A stretch of DNA of 64,000 nt from SIG307 sp964609025 (GTDB lineage Bacteria > Bacillota > Clostridia > Lachnospirales > Lachnospiraceae): positions 15,864-79,863 of the forward strand of contig CAZSQM010000013.1 in assembly GCA_964609025.1 (NCBI GenBank), given 5' to 3'. Of this stretch, positions 41,275 to 51,217 are shown piece by piece. The number at the start of each line of letters is the position of its first letter. Position 1 is the first letter of the stretch. The position numbers and the translations under genes were made by a program. Below the pieces are notes generated by a model, which ran no database searches, was not told the DNA's origin, and saw only the letters and a list, made by a program, of their open reading frames with translations.

Positions 41275-42453
41275 ATGAATAAGAGGAAGAGTGTCCGTAT
41301 CAGAATACGGAAAATGACGCTTATGGTAGCGGCAGTGGCAATGCTTGTTACCGGAACGGCAGGCTGTGCAGGCTGCAATAGGGAAGCGGGGGTTACGCCG
41401 ACGGTAGTTCCTGCCGGGACACAGAAACCGGAAGAAATAACAAAGACACCGACACCGGCTCCAACTCCGACCGATATACCGGAGATTATACCGACGGCGG
41501 CTTTGACTGTGACAGAAGCTCCGGTGGCAACTCCGACAATGACAGTGGTAACGGCAACACCTGAACCGACGGTAACAACAACGCCTACGGCAGTTCCTAC
41601 GGCTACCACCGAACCGACAGCTACGGCAACACCGGTTCCTACAAATACGCCGACGCCGACGGCAATACCTACGAATACACCAACTCCGATGCCGACAAGC
41701 ACACCGAAGCCTACCGCAAAGCCTACGGCGACTGCAACTCCTGCTCCTACCAGCACCCCTACACCGACTCCGGTAAAGGGAATTGTAGCGGGAGATTATG
41801 TGACGTTCGGTAGCTACGAGCAGGACAACGACCTTGATAACGGTAAGGAACCGATTGAATGGCTGGTGCTGGAGGTAAAGGACGGAAAAGCATTTCTGTT
41901 AGCGAAGTACGGATTGGACGTAAAGGCGTATGATTCCAACTTTAGCAGACGTAATAGCTACCCGGGAGGATATAACGCCGCATGGGAAACCTGTACGCTT
42001 CGTACGTGGTTAAATGACGAGTTCTATAACACGGCATTTACCGCAAAAGAACAGGAGAGTATCGAACTGACAACCGTAAAGAATACAGATAACGCTACTT
42101 ACGGTGTGGACGCGGGAAACGATACGAAGGATAAGGTGTATCTGCTGAGTATGGACGAGTCCATTAAGTATCTCGGTAAGGCAGTGAACCGTAAGAATCT
42201 GAAAGCAGTAACAACTCCGACAAAGTATACTATGGCGCAGGGATTGGTTATGCAGGAGCCTAATCAGTGGTATGGTGATAACTGCGACTGGTGGCTTCGT
42301 ACCCCGGGAATGTGCGGAGATTTTGCCTCCTACATAGCTAACGATGGTATCCTTATGGATACTGGTGCTTATGTCGATACCGGTAAGTGCGTTACGGTTC
42401 GTCCGGTTGTCTGGATTGATGTGGCTACGGCAGATGTGGAAAAGGTAAACTAA
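41275..42453 (+). CDS. Surface lipoprotein with Thr/Pro-rich stalk and DUF6273-like domain
   Basis: A 392-aa protein starting at ATG 41275 behind GGGAGAGAGGTATTGT. A very basic N-terminus and hydrophobic core end at Cys31 (TAGC), a probable lipobox. Residues about 41-167 are a low-complexity stalk of Thr, Pro and Ala with irregular NTPTP/TATATP repeats, fit to cross the cell wall and likely glycosylated. Residues about 170-385 form a globular domain with DYVTFGSYEQD, IEWLVLEV, LRTWLNDEFYNTAF, WWLRTPG and RPVVWID. This is the DUF6273-type domain found on many gut Firmicute surface proteins. Ligand unknown. A terminator follows. Confidence 0.8.
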   Translation: MNKRKSVRIRIRKMTLMVAAVAMLVTGTAGCAGCNREAGVTPTVVPAGTQKPEEITKTPTPAPTPTDIPEIIPTAALTVTEAPVATPTMTVVTATPEPTVTTTPTAVPTATTEPTATATPVPTNTPTPTAIPTNTPTPMPTSTPKPTAKPTATATPAPTSTPTPTPVKGIVAGDYVTFGSYEQDNDLDNGKEPIEWLVLEVKDGKAFLLAKYGLDVKAYDSNFSRRNSYPGGYNAAWETCTLRTWLNDEFYNTAFTAKEQESIELTTVKNTDNATYGVDAGNDTKDKVYLLSMDESIKYLGKAVNRKNLKAVTTPTKYTMAQGLVMQEPNQWYGDNCDWWLRTPGMCGDFASYIANDGILMDTGAYVDTGKCVTVRPVVWIDVATADVEKVN

Positions 42454-42494
42454 GAAACAATAAAACCGAATGTTTTTTAAGGAAGTAAGAAAGT

Positions 42495-42531
42495 AAGGAA
42501 TAAGGCATACTGCTTTATTCCTTCTTTTTTT
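42495..42531 (+). terminator. Rho-independent terminator of the lipoprotein gene
   Basis: AAGGAATAAG pairs with CTTTATTCCTT around GCATACTG, followed by CTTTTTTT. Confidence 0.85.
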
Positions 42532-42626
42532 GAAAAAATGAGTTCCATTACCCGAAAACAGGGGGAAATTCCCACAACCTTAAACACAAAAACATCTAAT
42601 CGGTATATGAAGTTGGAAGCGAAGCT

Positions 42627-42654
42627 TTGACAGGATAAAACATAAGTTTACATA
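42627..42654 (+). promoter_or_regulatory. Promoter of the giant repeat protein gene
   Basis: A perfect TTGACA (42627-42632) with a weak -10 TACATA at 42649-42654 (16-base spacer). The start codon is 27 bases further on. Confidence 0.6.
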
Positions 42655-42680
42655 AAATACAAGAAACGGAGGAAAAGAGT

Positions 42681-45600
42681 ATGAAGAGGAGATTAACGGC
42701 ACTGTTGCTATTGTTTGCGATATTTATAACCTTACTTCCTGAAAAGGCGGCACTGGCTTCGCCAATGTATGTGGAAAACATCGGAAATGTAAATATCACA
42801 TATGATGATGCGGGGAAAAAACTATACGACATCTACATAGAGAACGGAGCTTTAAAGGTACAGGGAAAGTATTTTTCTCAAAGTTCTGCGACACTTTCCT
42901 ATCATACGGAATGGCTGTACTTTACAACAGAGTATACAGATGGAAACCCAACCGGTGCCACCAAGTATTATCCGGTAAATGTGCATAATCACAGTACACA
43001 ACCGGCAGATGTCCCGGGATATGTTTATGATACTTATATCATCGGTAGTGAAGAGTTGTCGAAGGCTTTGATACATTTGTTTGGTCCGGATGCATTAAAA
43101 ACCGGAGAGCAGCAGCTTTATATCAGTGAAGGTTATGTATTAAAGAGATGGAACAGTGCTAAGGCGGAATGGGAGTATGATAAAAGTCCTGTGTATAACA
43201 CGTTGACAGGTATTCGGGGAGCAGCAGAGTGGTCTGATTCTACTTATAAGAATTTTATCAACTATTTCGATATCCCTATTACATTAAATCTCACTTCCTA
43301 CACCCTTACCGTAAAGGTAAATGATATAAAAGGCGGCATAGCACGTCAAGAAAAGGGAACGTATTACGCAGGGGATACAGGAAAAGTAGAGGCAGTAGCA
43401 AACGACGGCTATCACTTTACCGGCTGGACGGTAGACGAAGGGGGACCTTTGGCAGACGCGGATATATCTGCCGCAACGATGACGTTTACTATGCCGTCAA
43501 CGGATGTCACCCTCACCGCAAACTTTGCAAAGGAGCCGGAGGCGATTGCGACGCGTCCGCCGGTAAATACTCCTACACCCGAGCCGACGCGAAAGCCGGG
43601 AGCAACGGCAACGCCTACCCCGACTCCGGCGCCGACTGCTACTCCGATACCGACCCCTGCGCCGCCATATCTTCCGGAGGAAAGCAGTGAGATTTATCAG
43701 CAACATATCCGTTATTATACCACTGATGCCGGGTATACCATGCAGGAGATTTATAACCGGAACGGATATCTGGCGGGAATGAACAGTGTGGAGGAAAACG
43801 GCAGTATCAAGTCATGCAGTTATACGAAGCTTGACACACAATACCTTATCGGAACGGATGATGCGGGAAATACATGGTACTTTAAGGCTTCCGGAACGAA
43901 TGCAACCTATGTGCATCCGAAGGTCTATAAAGGAAATGACGTTAATTCGGCGGCAGTAAGAAACATCACGGAGCTGACCTTCCCAAGTACGGTTACCTGT
44001 GGCGGAACCACCTATACCGTAACAAGTATCGGCGGCGGTACAAACAGATACAGTACGAGAGATTACATCAGCAGCAATGACAGTATAAATAACATTTACA
44101 TTAACGGCTCTTTTGAAGCTGCCGCGGGCGAATATTCTTATCTCAAGTATTATACCAACAGTAGCAGTACCTATTATCATTCGCAGGAGTATGGGAATAT
44201 CATCCGCTATGCATACGGCGTCATCGGAACGGGATACATTACCAGTACGGGATACCGGCATTTCTATTGGGATGACAGCGGGGAAGTGCGGTATGATAAT
44301 CAGGACTACCAAAACGATTACTATGTACACAATACAACCCTAATGTATCTTACCATACCGGATACCGTAACTGCGATTGCAGACTATGCTTTTTACGGCT
44401 GTCAGGCACTTAAAAAGATAAGTGGCGGAGATAAGATAACGTCCATCGGAAAGTATGCTTTTGCCGGAGCGGACCATTTACTTCCAAAGCTTTGTGAAAA
44501 CGGTCCGCAGTATTCCTTCCGCTATTATTACTACAACGGTTCCTATTCCTTTAGCACTCCGACTGCCGTAATGACGGCGTGGAAAAAGAGCATTGCCCTT
44601 AGTGATTACATGGAGCTTGCGTCCTTCCCTGCGTTAGAGAGGATTTGGGACAGCGCTTTTATATGGCGTGCCAACCTGTTTGACGTAACTCTGCCGGAAG
44701 GACTCACGGAGATAAGGCAAAACGCCTTTGCGGGCTGTAAACTGGACCGTATCACAATCCCGGGAAAGACTACCGTAATTCAGAAGGGGACAGACTACTC
44801 CGACAAGGACGGAAACCGTTATACCACGGGCGGCGGAAGCACCCTCGGCACAAAGGGAAACAGGGAAACCATGATTGTTACCGTGCCGGAATCGAAAGCA
44901 ATGTCCTACGGACTTTTGTACCGGGAGTATTACATCCTGCGCTGTGGGTACGAGCTGACGTATCAAAACAACTTTGCCCCGGAAGAAACGTATACATCCG
45001 TATCAATGTTACAGGAGCTGTACGAAACGGCGGTACAGACTATCGAAGTCGGAACCGATGCCGTTGTGTTTATCGACGATGACGGAGACCTGTTTGCATA
45101 CCTCCCGAATACTGATGCGATAGCCACGCAGATAGCAAAGGGAACGAAGTTTGCCGAAATCAAAAAAATGAAAGCAAAGCACTGGAACGGCAGTGCATAT
45201 GTGTCCTGCTACTGGTACTTTGCCATAGGAACAAACGGAGAGGTATGGGGCTGTACCCCGTATGCCCCGAAAATCTGGACGAACCTGTCCATGCCTGCGG
45301 GCTCACACTCTTATCAGTGGAGCGGATGCGGGGAACAGGTCTGGCTGTATTATCTGAACGCGGACGGGCAGATTTGCTGTGTCAGAGTGGGGGAAGACAG
45401 CAGTCATAAGAAGATAAAGGTGTTGGAACACGAAAAAATCCTGCATGACTATCCGAACGGTGCGGGGGCAGGATACCGGTTTGATTCCATTGTGATTGAA
45501 AACGAAGGAGAGCCATACCCGGGAGCAACACAGTCTGTCTATTATCAGGGAACGGATTATCCCTACGGATGTCCGCCGCAGATTGTGGCACATGCGTCCA

Positions 45601-48600
45601 CAGACAGCCCGTATCATCCCTGTGAGCTGGTACGCTATCCGGCCTATCCGCGGTTGAATGACTCCTCCATAGCGGGCTGCTACATGCCGCCTTCCGTAGT
45701 TGCAACGAACGTCGGGGACGCTTTGTGGCTATATCCCGGCGATACCCCGGTGTCCGTGTCGATGCCTCAACGTAAGGACGAAACCTTCCTTGTCGGCTAT
45801 GAGTTTAGGGAGCCTCTTTACGCAAACATGTTTTCACGTGCCGGTTACCGGTTCCTTTTCTGGAATACCAAGGCAGACGGTAGCGGTGTATCCTATTCTC
45901 CGGGCGAGGAACTGCTTTTAACCGCACCGTTGACGGTGTATGCCCAGTGGGAGAAGGCAAAGCGTATCATCCGTTACGCGCCGAACGGAGGCAACGGCGT
46001 CATGGAAGATGATGTATATGAGCTTTCCTTGACAAGGGCGGTCTTAAAGAAAAATGCTTACACAAGGAAAGGCTATGAATTTACCGGCTGGAATACAAAG
46101 GCAGACGGTAGCGGAATCTTTTATACGGATATGGCAACCATAGCGCTGTCGGAAGATACAACCGTGCTTTATGCCCAGTGGGAACCGTTCCCGTATACGG
46201 TTAAGGTTGCCGCGGATGATATCCGCGTCACGCCGGTAACGATTACGGATACCTTTACCCTTCCCTATGATGAGGAAATGACGGTGCCTGCTGCGTTGGC
46301 AAACAAATCCTACACGGTAGGGTATGACTTAAACCGCCGCAGTACCATGAGTACCATACCGTACTGGAAAACGGCAACGCCGCTTACCGCCCTTTATACC
46401 AAAGCTTCCCTGACCTTCCTCGGCTGGCAGTTGTACGAGGAAACAAGCGAAGGCTATACCTATGTGGGCTTTTACAGTCCGGGGGATAAATTTAAGAATG
46501 TTGCGGAGAAAAAAGAAAATGCACTGGTTCTGTTCCCGTACTGGGGAGGGGAATCCTCTTATGTGAAGCTTCCGGCGGCGGGGTGTGACGGATATCACTT
46601 TATCGGCTGGACGACGAATCAGAACGAAACCGAGGGGGAAAAGGTCATCCATGCGGAGGAGGGAAGCGGAGCGCAGTATAAGCCAACGGGCAATCAGACT
46701 CTGTATGGTTACTATGAGCCGGGAGAATACGAGGTGGAGCTTATAGTCGGCATAGAGGATGCGGACCCGGGAGAGATTATGCAGGAACAGACCTCGGTTA
46801 CCATGACCTTTGATCAGACGGTGCCGGACGTCACGGTCCCGGAATCCGGCCGGTATGTATTCTTAGGCTACTTTACAAAGCCTGGCGGGGAGGGAGAGCA
46901 GTATTATGATGAAAACGGTTACGGTCTGCGGACGTGGCGCATCCATGACGGTAGCGTAACGGCTTTGTATGCCCACATGATTTCCGAGGTGGAGGTGACT
47001 CTGGACGGCAGAGGCGCCACAAAGCAGGAGCAGACCTCTGTTCTCATGACCTATGAAGAAGCAGGGCCGGATGTGATTCCGCCGGAAAAGACAGGCTACA
47101 CCTTTTTGGGTTACTTTACGGAAATCCGGGGCGGCGGTACGCAGTATTTTGATGAAAACGGAAAAGGGACAAACATCTGGCTGGAAACCGACGTGGATAT
47201 CCTGTATGCCGGCTGGAGGCAAAACCCGGTTGAACTGCCGGAGAAGGGGGAAAAGCATGACCCGGAGGTGCTGCCGGAAACAGAACGCATGATAGAAGCG
47301 TTTATCGGCGGAAGCGTACAGATTTACGCAGATGATTATAATGCCGCCACCGGAGCTACCGACGATATCCGGCCGTATCGGGTTTCGGATTGTTATTCCG
47401 GGACAACGCTTTTGGCAGAAGGAGCGATTCCTTCCAACGAGTGTGTTGCCATGCACGCAAGGACGGGAAGCTGGATGTTTTTCGGCACCCTGTCGAGAAG
47501 GAGCGGCGTTACCGATGTCAGGACCTATGTAACAATACCGTATAAAATCTGTTATGAGGACGTTGAAACGGAAGAACTCATTACAAGTGAGAAGAAAACG
47601 GCAATGGTGGCGGTCATGGTACCGAAGGCGTGGTCTTATTGGGAGTTAAAGGAAGGCGGGCTGTATTATCCGGCGAGCGTGACCGTGAGTAATAATGCGC
47701 TGAAAAACCGGAAGGAAACGCTTTCGGTAGAGTGGGAGGGCTATGAGAATAAGAAGCCTTCCTACACTTATATTTCACATGAGGAGCATATATTGTGGGA
47801 CAAGTATGATAGCGATGGCGTGCCTGGGCTGACACTTACCGCTCCGGAAGAATACCTGATTGTTTCCGCTATACCGGGAGAGAAGCCGGATATCACGGAA
47901 TATTTGACAATCGTTGCAGAGAACCTTGCATGGGCGGACGGAACGGAATTTACGGTAAGAAACGATTTGGTGCAGGTGGGAGATGAGGTAGTTCTTTCCG
48001 ATATCGAACGGGAAAAAGACGGCGAAACGCCGGCGGATGATTTAGCGGAGAGATTGCGGAAAGCGATACCGTTTACGGCATATGAACAGACGTATGAATC
48101 AGGGATAGAATTAGCAGAGGAAAGCAAGAATCGGACTTATTGCAGCGAGGCAGTGTATATTTACGAAGCGGCCGCAGGCGTAGTGGGAAGCAAAGAGGCA
48201 AAAACAAAGGAAGTTAAAGTAAATTTTATCAATATTCATACGCCGGTTGTATGCGATGCTTCCCTGGAGGCAGCACACGAAAACAAATATCAATGTGAAG
48301 AAATTCCGAAAGACAATACAGTGCTTGTTCTGAGCGAAACGGGAATCCACTCGGATTTTACCGTACAAATCTCGAATACAGGATATCATAGCGGAAAGAA
48401 GGGCTACGGAGTAAAATCTTATACGGGATATTTGGCGCAAAAAGAGGGAAAAGCGCAGAATGAAGTTTGCTTTCCGTTTGCGGTCTGGGTTGATATCGGG
48501 AATGATAAGGACGGCAAAAACGATGTGCTCTTGAAAGAAGGAACATGGTATACGCTCGGTACGGAAAAACAGAGATTTTATGTGCCGGTCTGGATTGCCG

Positions 48601-49568
48601 AAGGACAGTATAAAATCCAAATGCGGTCGGTGGCGGTAAACGGAGAGGGCGATGAAGAGAAAACAGAGGAAGGACGGAATACGCGGAAAGAGAACTATGT
48701 GGCAACGGCGGAAAAAAGTGTGTATGTTACGGGGCGCTTATATGATTTTGTGGCGTATGATATCGGCGGAACGGCTGCATGGGAGGAAATCAAAGGAAGA
48801 GATATCTTTTATAGCGTGGGAGTAAAGACAGAGTCTTTGAAAACACTTTGGAATACGCTGCCGCTTCGTTCGGGAGTGCATCCGGACTACAAAAATGTGG
48901 GAGGATTACCGACGGGAGGTTCATTTTCCTTCCGTTTAAAAAGTATTGGAAGTTTTTACGGAAAAGACGCGGAACTTACGATTATACCGGAGCTTGTACT
49001 GCTTACAAAAGAAGGAAGAAAAACGGTCGATGTGTATTTTGAAAAGGAAACCGCCCAGGGAGTTTTTTTAAAGAAGTGGGATGAGGAGTACGGCTTTTCT
49101 CTTTTGGCAAAACAGAATACGGAGAAAACTCCGACGTGCCTTAGTTACCTTCCGAAAACGGAAGAGGGGGAAAAAACGGCGGAGCAGTATGGGGAGAGGA
49201 TAGAAAATGCGGTCCGGTACTGGTATGGTACATTTACATTGCCCGATACTCTTTTCGTAGCGGAGAGGGGAAGCGATGTTTTGGAATATCAGAAACGTTA
49301 TGGCTTAAGTTTTACGGAAGATTTCTGGATAAGAGGAGAGTCTTTGATGTTGCAATTTAAAATCCGGCTGGAAAATAAAGAAGGTGAGGTGTTGTATTAC
49401 GGGAAATTGCCGAAGGGTATAAAAAATGATATTTGGTGTCAGGAGGCAGGACCGAGAATTCGTACGGATACGCGCGGAACGGAGTATTACATCGATGGAG
49501 GTGATATTGCGGTGATTTATTTCGGAGAAAGTGCGGCGGGTGACTATGTCATACACGGGTTATATTAA
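42681..49568 (+). CDS. Giant secreted protein with InlB-type repeats, BspA-type leucine-rich repeats and a Pro/Thr linker
   Basis: A 2295-aa protein from ATG 42681 behind ACGGAGGAAAAGAGT. A signal peptide (residues 1-26) ends ALA-S. Order of parts: an N-terminal domain (30-205); a divergent InlB-type repeat (206-284, DGYHFTGWTVDEGG); a Pro/Thr linker (about 290-330); a domain up to 550; BspA-type leucine-rich repeats (about 553-705: LTIPDTVTAIADYAFYGC, LPEGLTEIRQNAFAGC); a region rich in aromatics; InlB B-repeats (about 1050-1168 with WNTKADGSG twice and YAQWE, and about 1300-1517); and some 770 residues of unknown fold. No LPxTG, S-layer or membrane anchor is seen. It is probably secreted and binds a surface or a polymer. 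Confidence 0.85.
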   Translation: MKRRLTALLLLFAIFITLLPEKAALASPMYVENIGNVNITYDDAGKKLYDIYIENGALKVQGKYFSQSSATLSYHTEWLYFTTEYTDGNPTGATKYYPVNVHNHSTQPADVPGYVYDTYIIGSEELSKALIHLFGPDALKTGEQQLYISEGYVLKRWNSAKAEWEYDKSPVYNTLTGIRGAAEWSDSTYKNFINYFDIPITLNLTSYTLTVKVNDIKGGIARQEKGTYYAGDTGKVEAVANDGYHFTGWTVDEGGPLADADISAATMTFTMPSTDVTLTANFAKEPEAIATRPPVNTPTPEPTRKPGATATPTPTPAPTATPIPTPAPPYLPEESSEIYQQHIRYYTTDAGYTMQEIYNRNGYLAGMNSVEENGSIKSCSYTKLDTQYLIGTDDAGNTWYFKASGTNATYVHPKVYKGNDVNSAAVRNITELTFPSTVTCGGTTYTVTSIGGGTNRYSTRDYISSNDSINNIYINGSFEAAAGEYSYLKYYTNSSSTYYHSQEYGNIIRYAYGVIGTGYITSTGYRHFYWDDSGEVRYDNQDYQNDYYVHNTTLMYLTIPDTVTAIADYAFYGCQALKKISGGDKITSIGKYAFAGADHLLPKLCENGPQYSFRYYYYNGSYSFSTPTAVMTAWKKSIALSDYMELASFPALERIWDSAFIWRANLFDVTLPEGLTEIRQNAFAGCKLDRITIPGKTTVIQKGTDYSDKDGNRYTTGGGSTLGTKGNRETMIVTVPESKAMSYGLLYREYYILRCGYELTYQNNFAPEETYTSVSMLQELYETAVQTIEVGTDAVVFIDDDGDLFAYLPNTDAIATQIAKGTKFAEIKKMKAKHWNGSAYVSCYWYFAIGTNGEVWGCTPYAPKIWTNLSMPAGSHSYQWSGCGEQVWLYYLNADGQICCVRVGEDSSHKKIKVLEHEKILHDYPNGAGAGYRFDSIVIENEGEPYPGATQSVYYQGTDYPYGCPPQIVAHASTDSPYHPCELVRYPAYPRLNDSSIAGCYMPPSVVATNVGDALWLYPGDTPVSVSMPQRKDETFLVGYEFREPLYANMFSRAGYRFLFWNTKADGSGVSYSPGEELLLTAPLTVYAQWEKAKRIIRYAPNGGNGVMEDDVYELSLTRAVLKKNAYTRKGYEFTGWNTKADGSGIFYTDMATIALSEDTTVLYAQWEPFPYTVKVAADDIRVTPVTITDTFTLPYDEEMTVPAALANKSYTVGYDLNRRSTMSTIPYWKTATPLTALYTKASLTFLGWQLYEETSEGYTYVGFYSPGDKFKNVAEKKENALVLFPYWGGESSYVKLPAAGCDGYHFIGWTTNQNETEGEKVIHAEEGSGAQYKPTGNQTLYGYYEPGEYEVELIVGIEDADPGEIMQEQTSVTMTFDQTVPDVTVPESGRYVFLGYFTKPGGEGEQYYDENGYGLRTWRIHDGSVTALYAHMISEVEVTLDGRGATKQEQTSVLMTYEEAGPDVIPPEKTGYTFLGYFTEIRGGGTQYFDENGKGTNIWLETDVDILYAGWRQNPVELPEKGEKHDPEVLPETERMIEAFIGGSVQIYADDYNAATGATDDIRPYRVSDCYSGTTLLAEGAIPSNECVAMHARTGSWMFFGTLSRRSGVTDVRTYVTIPYKICYEDVETEELITSEKKTAMVAVMVPKAWSYWELKEGGLYYPASVTVSNNALKNRKETLSVEWEGYENKKPSYTYISHEEHILWDKYDSDGVPGLTLTAPEEYLIVSAIPGEKPDITEYLTIVAENLAWADGTEFTVRNDLVQVGDEVVLSDIEREKDGETPADDLAERLRKAIPFTAYEQTYESGIELAEESKNRTYCSEAVYIYEAAAGVVGSKEAKTKEVKVNFINIHTPVVCDASLEAAHENKYQCEEIPKDNTVLVLSETGIHSDFTVQISNTGYHSGKKGYGVKSYTGYLAQKEGKAQNEVCFPFAVWVDIGNDKDGKNDVLLKEGTWYTLGTEKQRFYVPVWIAEGQYKIQMRSVAVNGEGDEEKTEEGRNTRKENYVATAEKSVYVTGRLYDFVAYDIGGTAAWEEIKGRDIFYSVGVKTESLKTLWNTLPLRSGVHPDYKNVGGLPTGGSFSFRLKSIGSFYGKDAELTIIPELVLLTKEGRKTVDVYFEKETAQGVFLKKWDEEYGFSLLAKQNTEKTPTCLSYLPKTEEGEKTAEQYGERIENAVRYWYGTFTLPDTLFVAERGSDVLEYQKRYGLSFTEDFWIRGESLMLQFKIRLENKEGEVLYYGKLPKGIKNDIWCQEAGPRIRTDTRGTEYYIDGGDIAVIYFGESAAGDYVIHGLY

Positions 49569-49631
49569 GGAGATGCTGCTTTATTCAATGAGCGGAAAAT
49601 ATCGGTCTGAAAAACTTCTAAGAAAATAATA

Positions 49632-49790
49632 AAAGAAAAAGAGGCTGGGGAACAGCCTCTTTTTCCGAGCAATATGCTATGAGGAGCATATCACTCAACG
49701 TATAATAGGGTGGGAGTAGAAAGTGTTTTATCACTATCCGGGAATCAATATATCATGGGTCTGTGAACGAACTATGAACAAAATGTAAAC
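49632..49790. repeat. Tandem 160-base non-coding repeat, unit 1
   Basis: Begins with the terminator-type hairpin GAGGCTG-GGGAA-CAGCCTC plus TTTTT (49641-49664), which can end the giant gene. A second hairpin region with ATATGCTATGAGGAGCATAT, a TATAATAGGGTGGGAG block, the self-complementary AGTGTTTTATCACT and a tail of repeated TGAAC/ATGTAAAC words follow. Units 2 and 3 are near-identical; units are spaced by 220 and 230 bases with unrelated 60-base links. Confidence 0.85.
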
Positions 49791-49850
49791 GATTTTTGAA
49801 CAAGAAAAGTTGTACGAAAGAAGGAGCTTCCTGCAATTTACTAAAAAACG

Positions 49851-50010
49851 AAAGAAAAAAGAGGCTGGGGAACAGCCTCTTTTTTCGAGTGATATGCTAT
49901 GAGGAACATATCACTCAACGTATAATAGGGTGGGAGTAGAAAGTGTTTTATCACTATCCGAGAACTAATATATCATGTGGTTGTGAACAAAATATAGATA
50001 AAATGTAAAC
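49851..50010. repeat. Tandem 160-base non-coding repeat, unit 2
   Basis: Same parts in the same order as unit 1. Here the second hairpin is perfect: GAGTGATATG and CATATCACTC (49887-49916) around CTATGAGGAA. Unit 1 has two changed bases in this stem and unit 3 one. The terminator-type hairpin sits at 49861-49885. Confidence 0.85.
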
Positions 50011-50081
50011 AAAGTATGAACGGAATTGCGACGAAAGATCGCTTTTACGGGGACGTATTGCCTTGGACAGACGGGAAGAAA

Positions 50082-50241
50082 AAAGAAAAAGAGGCTGGGG
50101 AACAGCCTCTTTTTCCGAGTGATATGCTATGAGGAACATACCACTCAAACGTATAATAGGGTGGGAGTAGAAAGTGTTTTATCACTATCCGAGAATTACT
50201 ATATCATGGGGTTATGAACAAAATATGGATAAAATGTAAAT
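50082..50241. repeat. Tandem 160-base non-coding repeat, unit 3
   Basis: Third copy, with the terminator-type hairpin at 50091-50114. Its final part lies about 65 bases before the promoter of the threonine exporter operon. Unlike units 1 and 2 it is not followed by another terminator-type hairpin. Confidence 0.85.
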
Positions 50242-50306
50242 AAACTATGAACAAGAGAAAAACGAGTACACTCTGAGGCGCAATTGTATCAGCCGAAGCG
50301 TTTTTC

Positions 50307-50335
50307 TTGCATTTGCAGGCGGAAAAACGTATAAT
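50307..50335 (+). promoter_or_regulatory. Promoter of the threonine/serine exporter operon
   Basis: TTGCAT (50307-50312), 17 bases and a perfect TATAAT (50330-50335). It overlaps an inverted repeat CGTTTTTC (50299-50306) / GAAAAACG (50322-50329), a possible operator. Confidence 0.75.
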
Positions 50336-50443
50336 GGAATAAGACAGGTGAAAGGCTATTCCTATAAAAAGCATAGAGAATGTTTGAATAAAGGTAGGTT
50401 TGGATATGGTAGATATGGAGGGACCGTCCCGGAAAGGAATGGT

Positions 50444-51217
50444 ATGAATTACGGATTATTGGCGGACACCGCAATGCTGGCAGGAGAGATTATGCTGCAG
50501 GGCGGTGCGGAAACGTATCGCGTGGAGGATACCATGCGGAGAATACTGGAAACGTCGGGCGCGGAAACAACGGAAGTACTGGTACTTTCGACTGCGCTTA
50601 TGATAACAATCGATGACCCGTCTGTTTCTACGATTAGCAAAACAATGCGGATTTCGACAAGGGGCACAAATTTGGGCAATATTTGTGCGGTAAACGGGCT
50701 GTCAAGGAAATTTTGTGCCGGAGAAATTGCACTGGAAGAGATGTATGAAGAGTTAAAGGAGCTTGGAAAAAGAAAGGAGTATTCTCCGATTGTGTCGTAC
50801 CTTTGCACCCTGGTAACGGTAGTAATGTTTACCCTGCTTTTGGGTGCAACGGCGAAGGATGCGGTTTTTGCCGGCGTGTCTGCGATTATTATGGTGCTGT
50901 TTCGGGCATTTTTTATGAAGCGGGGCATGAATGAATTTATGTACCACATGACAGCGCTTGCTTGTGCGACATTTTTTGTTTCGGTATTACGGACCTTGTT
51001 AAAGGCAGATGTCAATCTTGAACTGGTGGTAGCGGGGACGGCAATGCCCCTGCTTCCGGGAGTGGCAATCACCAACGCCATCCGGGACACGTTGCAGGGG
51101 GATTATATTTCCGGTGCGGCGCGGGTGATGGAAGCGTTTGTGCGGGCGGTTTCCTGTGCAGTGGGAATCGGTGCCGGCCTTTATCTCGGACATTTAGTGA
51201 GCGGAGGTGTGTTATGA
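50444..51217 (+). CDS. Threonine/serine exporter, large subunit (ThrE N-terminal half, DUF1212)
   Basis: A 257-aa protein. The soluble N-terminal domain (1-110) has the family hallmark AGEIMLQGGAETYRVEDTM near residue 12, and five membrane segments follow. PLLPGVAITNAIRDTLQGD near 200 is the typical ThrE signature. The start is ATG 50444, behind GGAAAGGAATGGT; an open frame reaching further upstream has no ribosome site. The two genes together equal the one-chain ThrE exporter of Corynebacterium. Export of threonine or serine is inferred from the family. Confidence 0.88.
   Translation: MNYGLLADTAMLAGEIMLQGGAETYRVEDTMRRILETSGAETTEVLVLSTALMITIDDPSVSTISKTMRISTRGTNLGNICAVNGLSRKFCAGEIALEEMYEELKELGKRKEYSPIVSYLCTLVTVVMFTLLLGATAKDAVFAGVSAIIMVLFRAFFMKRGMNEFMYHMTALACATFFVSVLRTLLKADVNLELVVAGTAMPLLPGVAITNAIRDTLQGDYISGAARVMEAFVRAVSCAVGIGAGLYLGHLVSGGVL

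Noticed and set aside
41247..41756. Minus-strand 169-aa frame rich in Val and Gly
   Set aside because: It is the reverse reading of the Thr/Pro-rich stalk of the lipoprotein gene; repeats on the coding strand produce it.
50026..50217. Plus-strand 63-aa frame across repeat unit 3
   Set aside because: It runs through the terminator hairpin and repeat sequence, and units 1 and 2 do not keep the frame.
49632..50241. Possible CRISPR array
   Set aside because: Only three units, 160 bases long, with 60-base links and inner hairpins; no cas genes. Repeat size is far outside CRISPR range.
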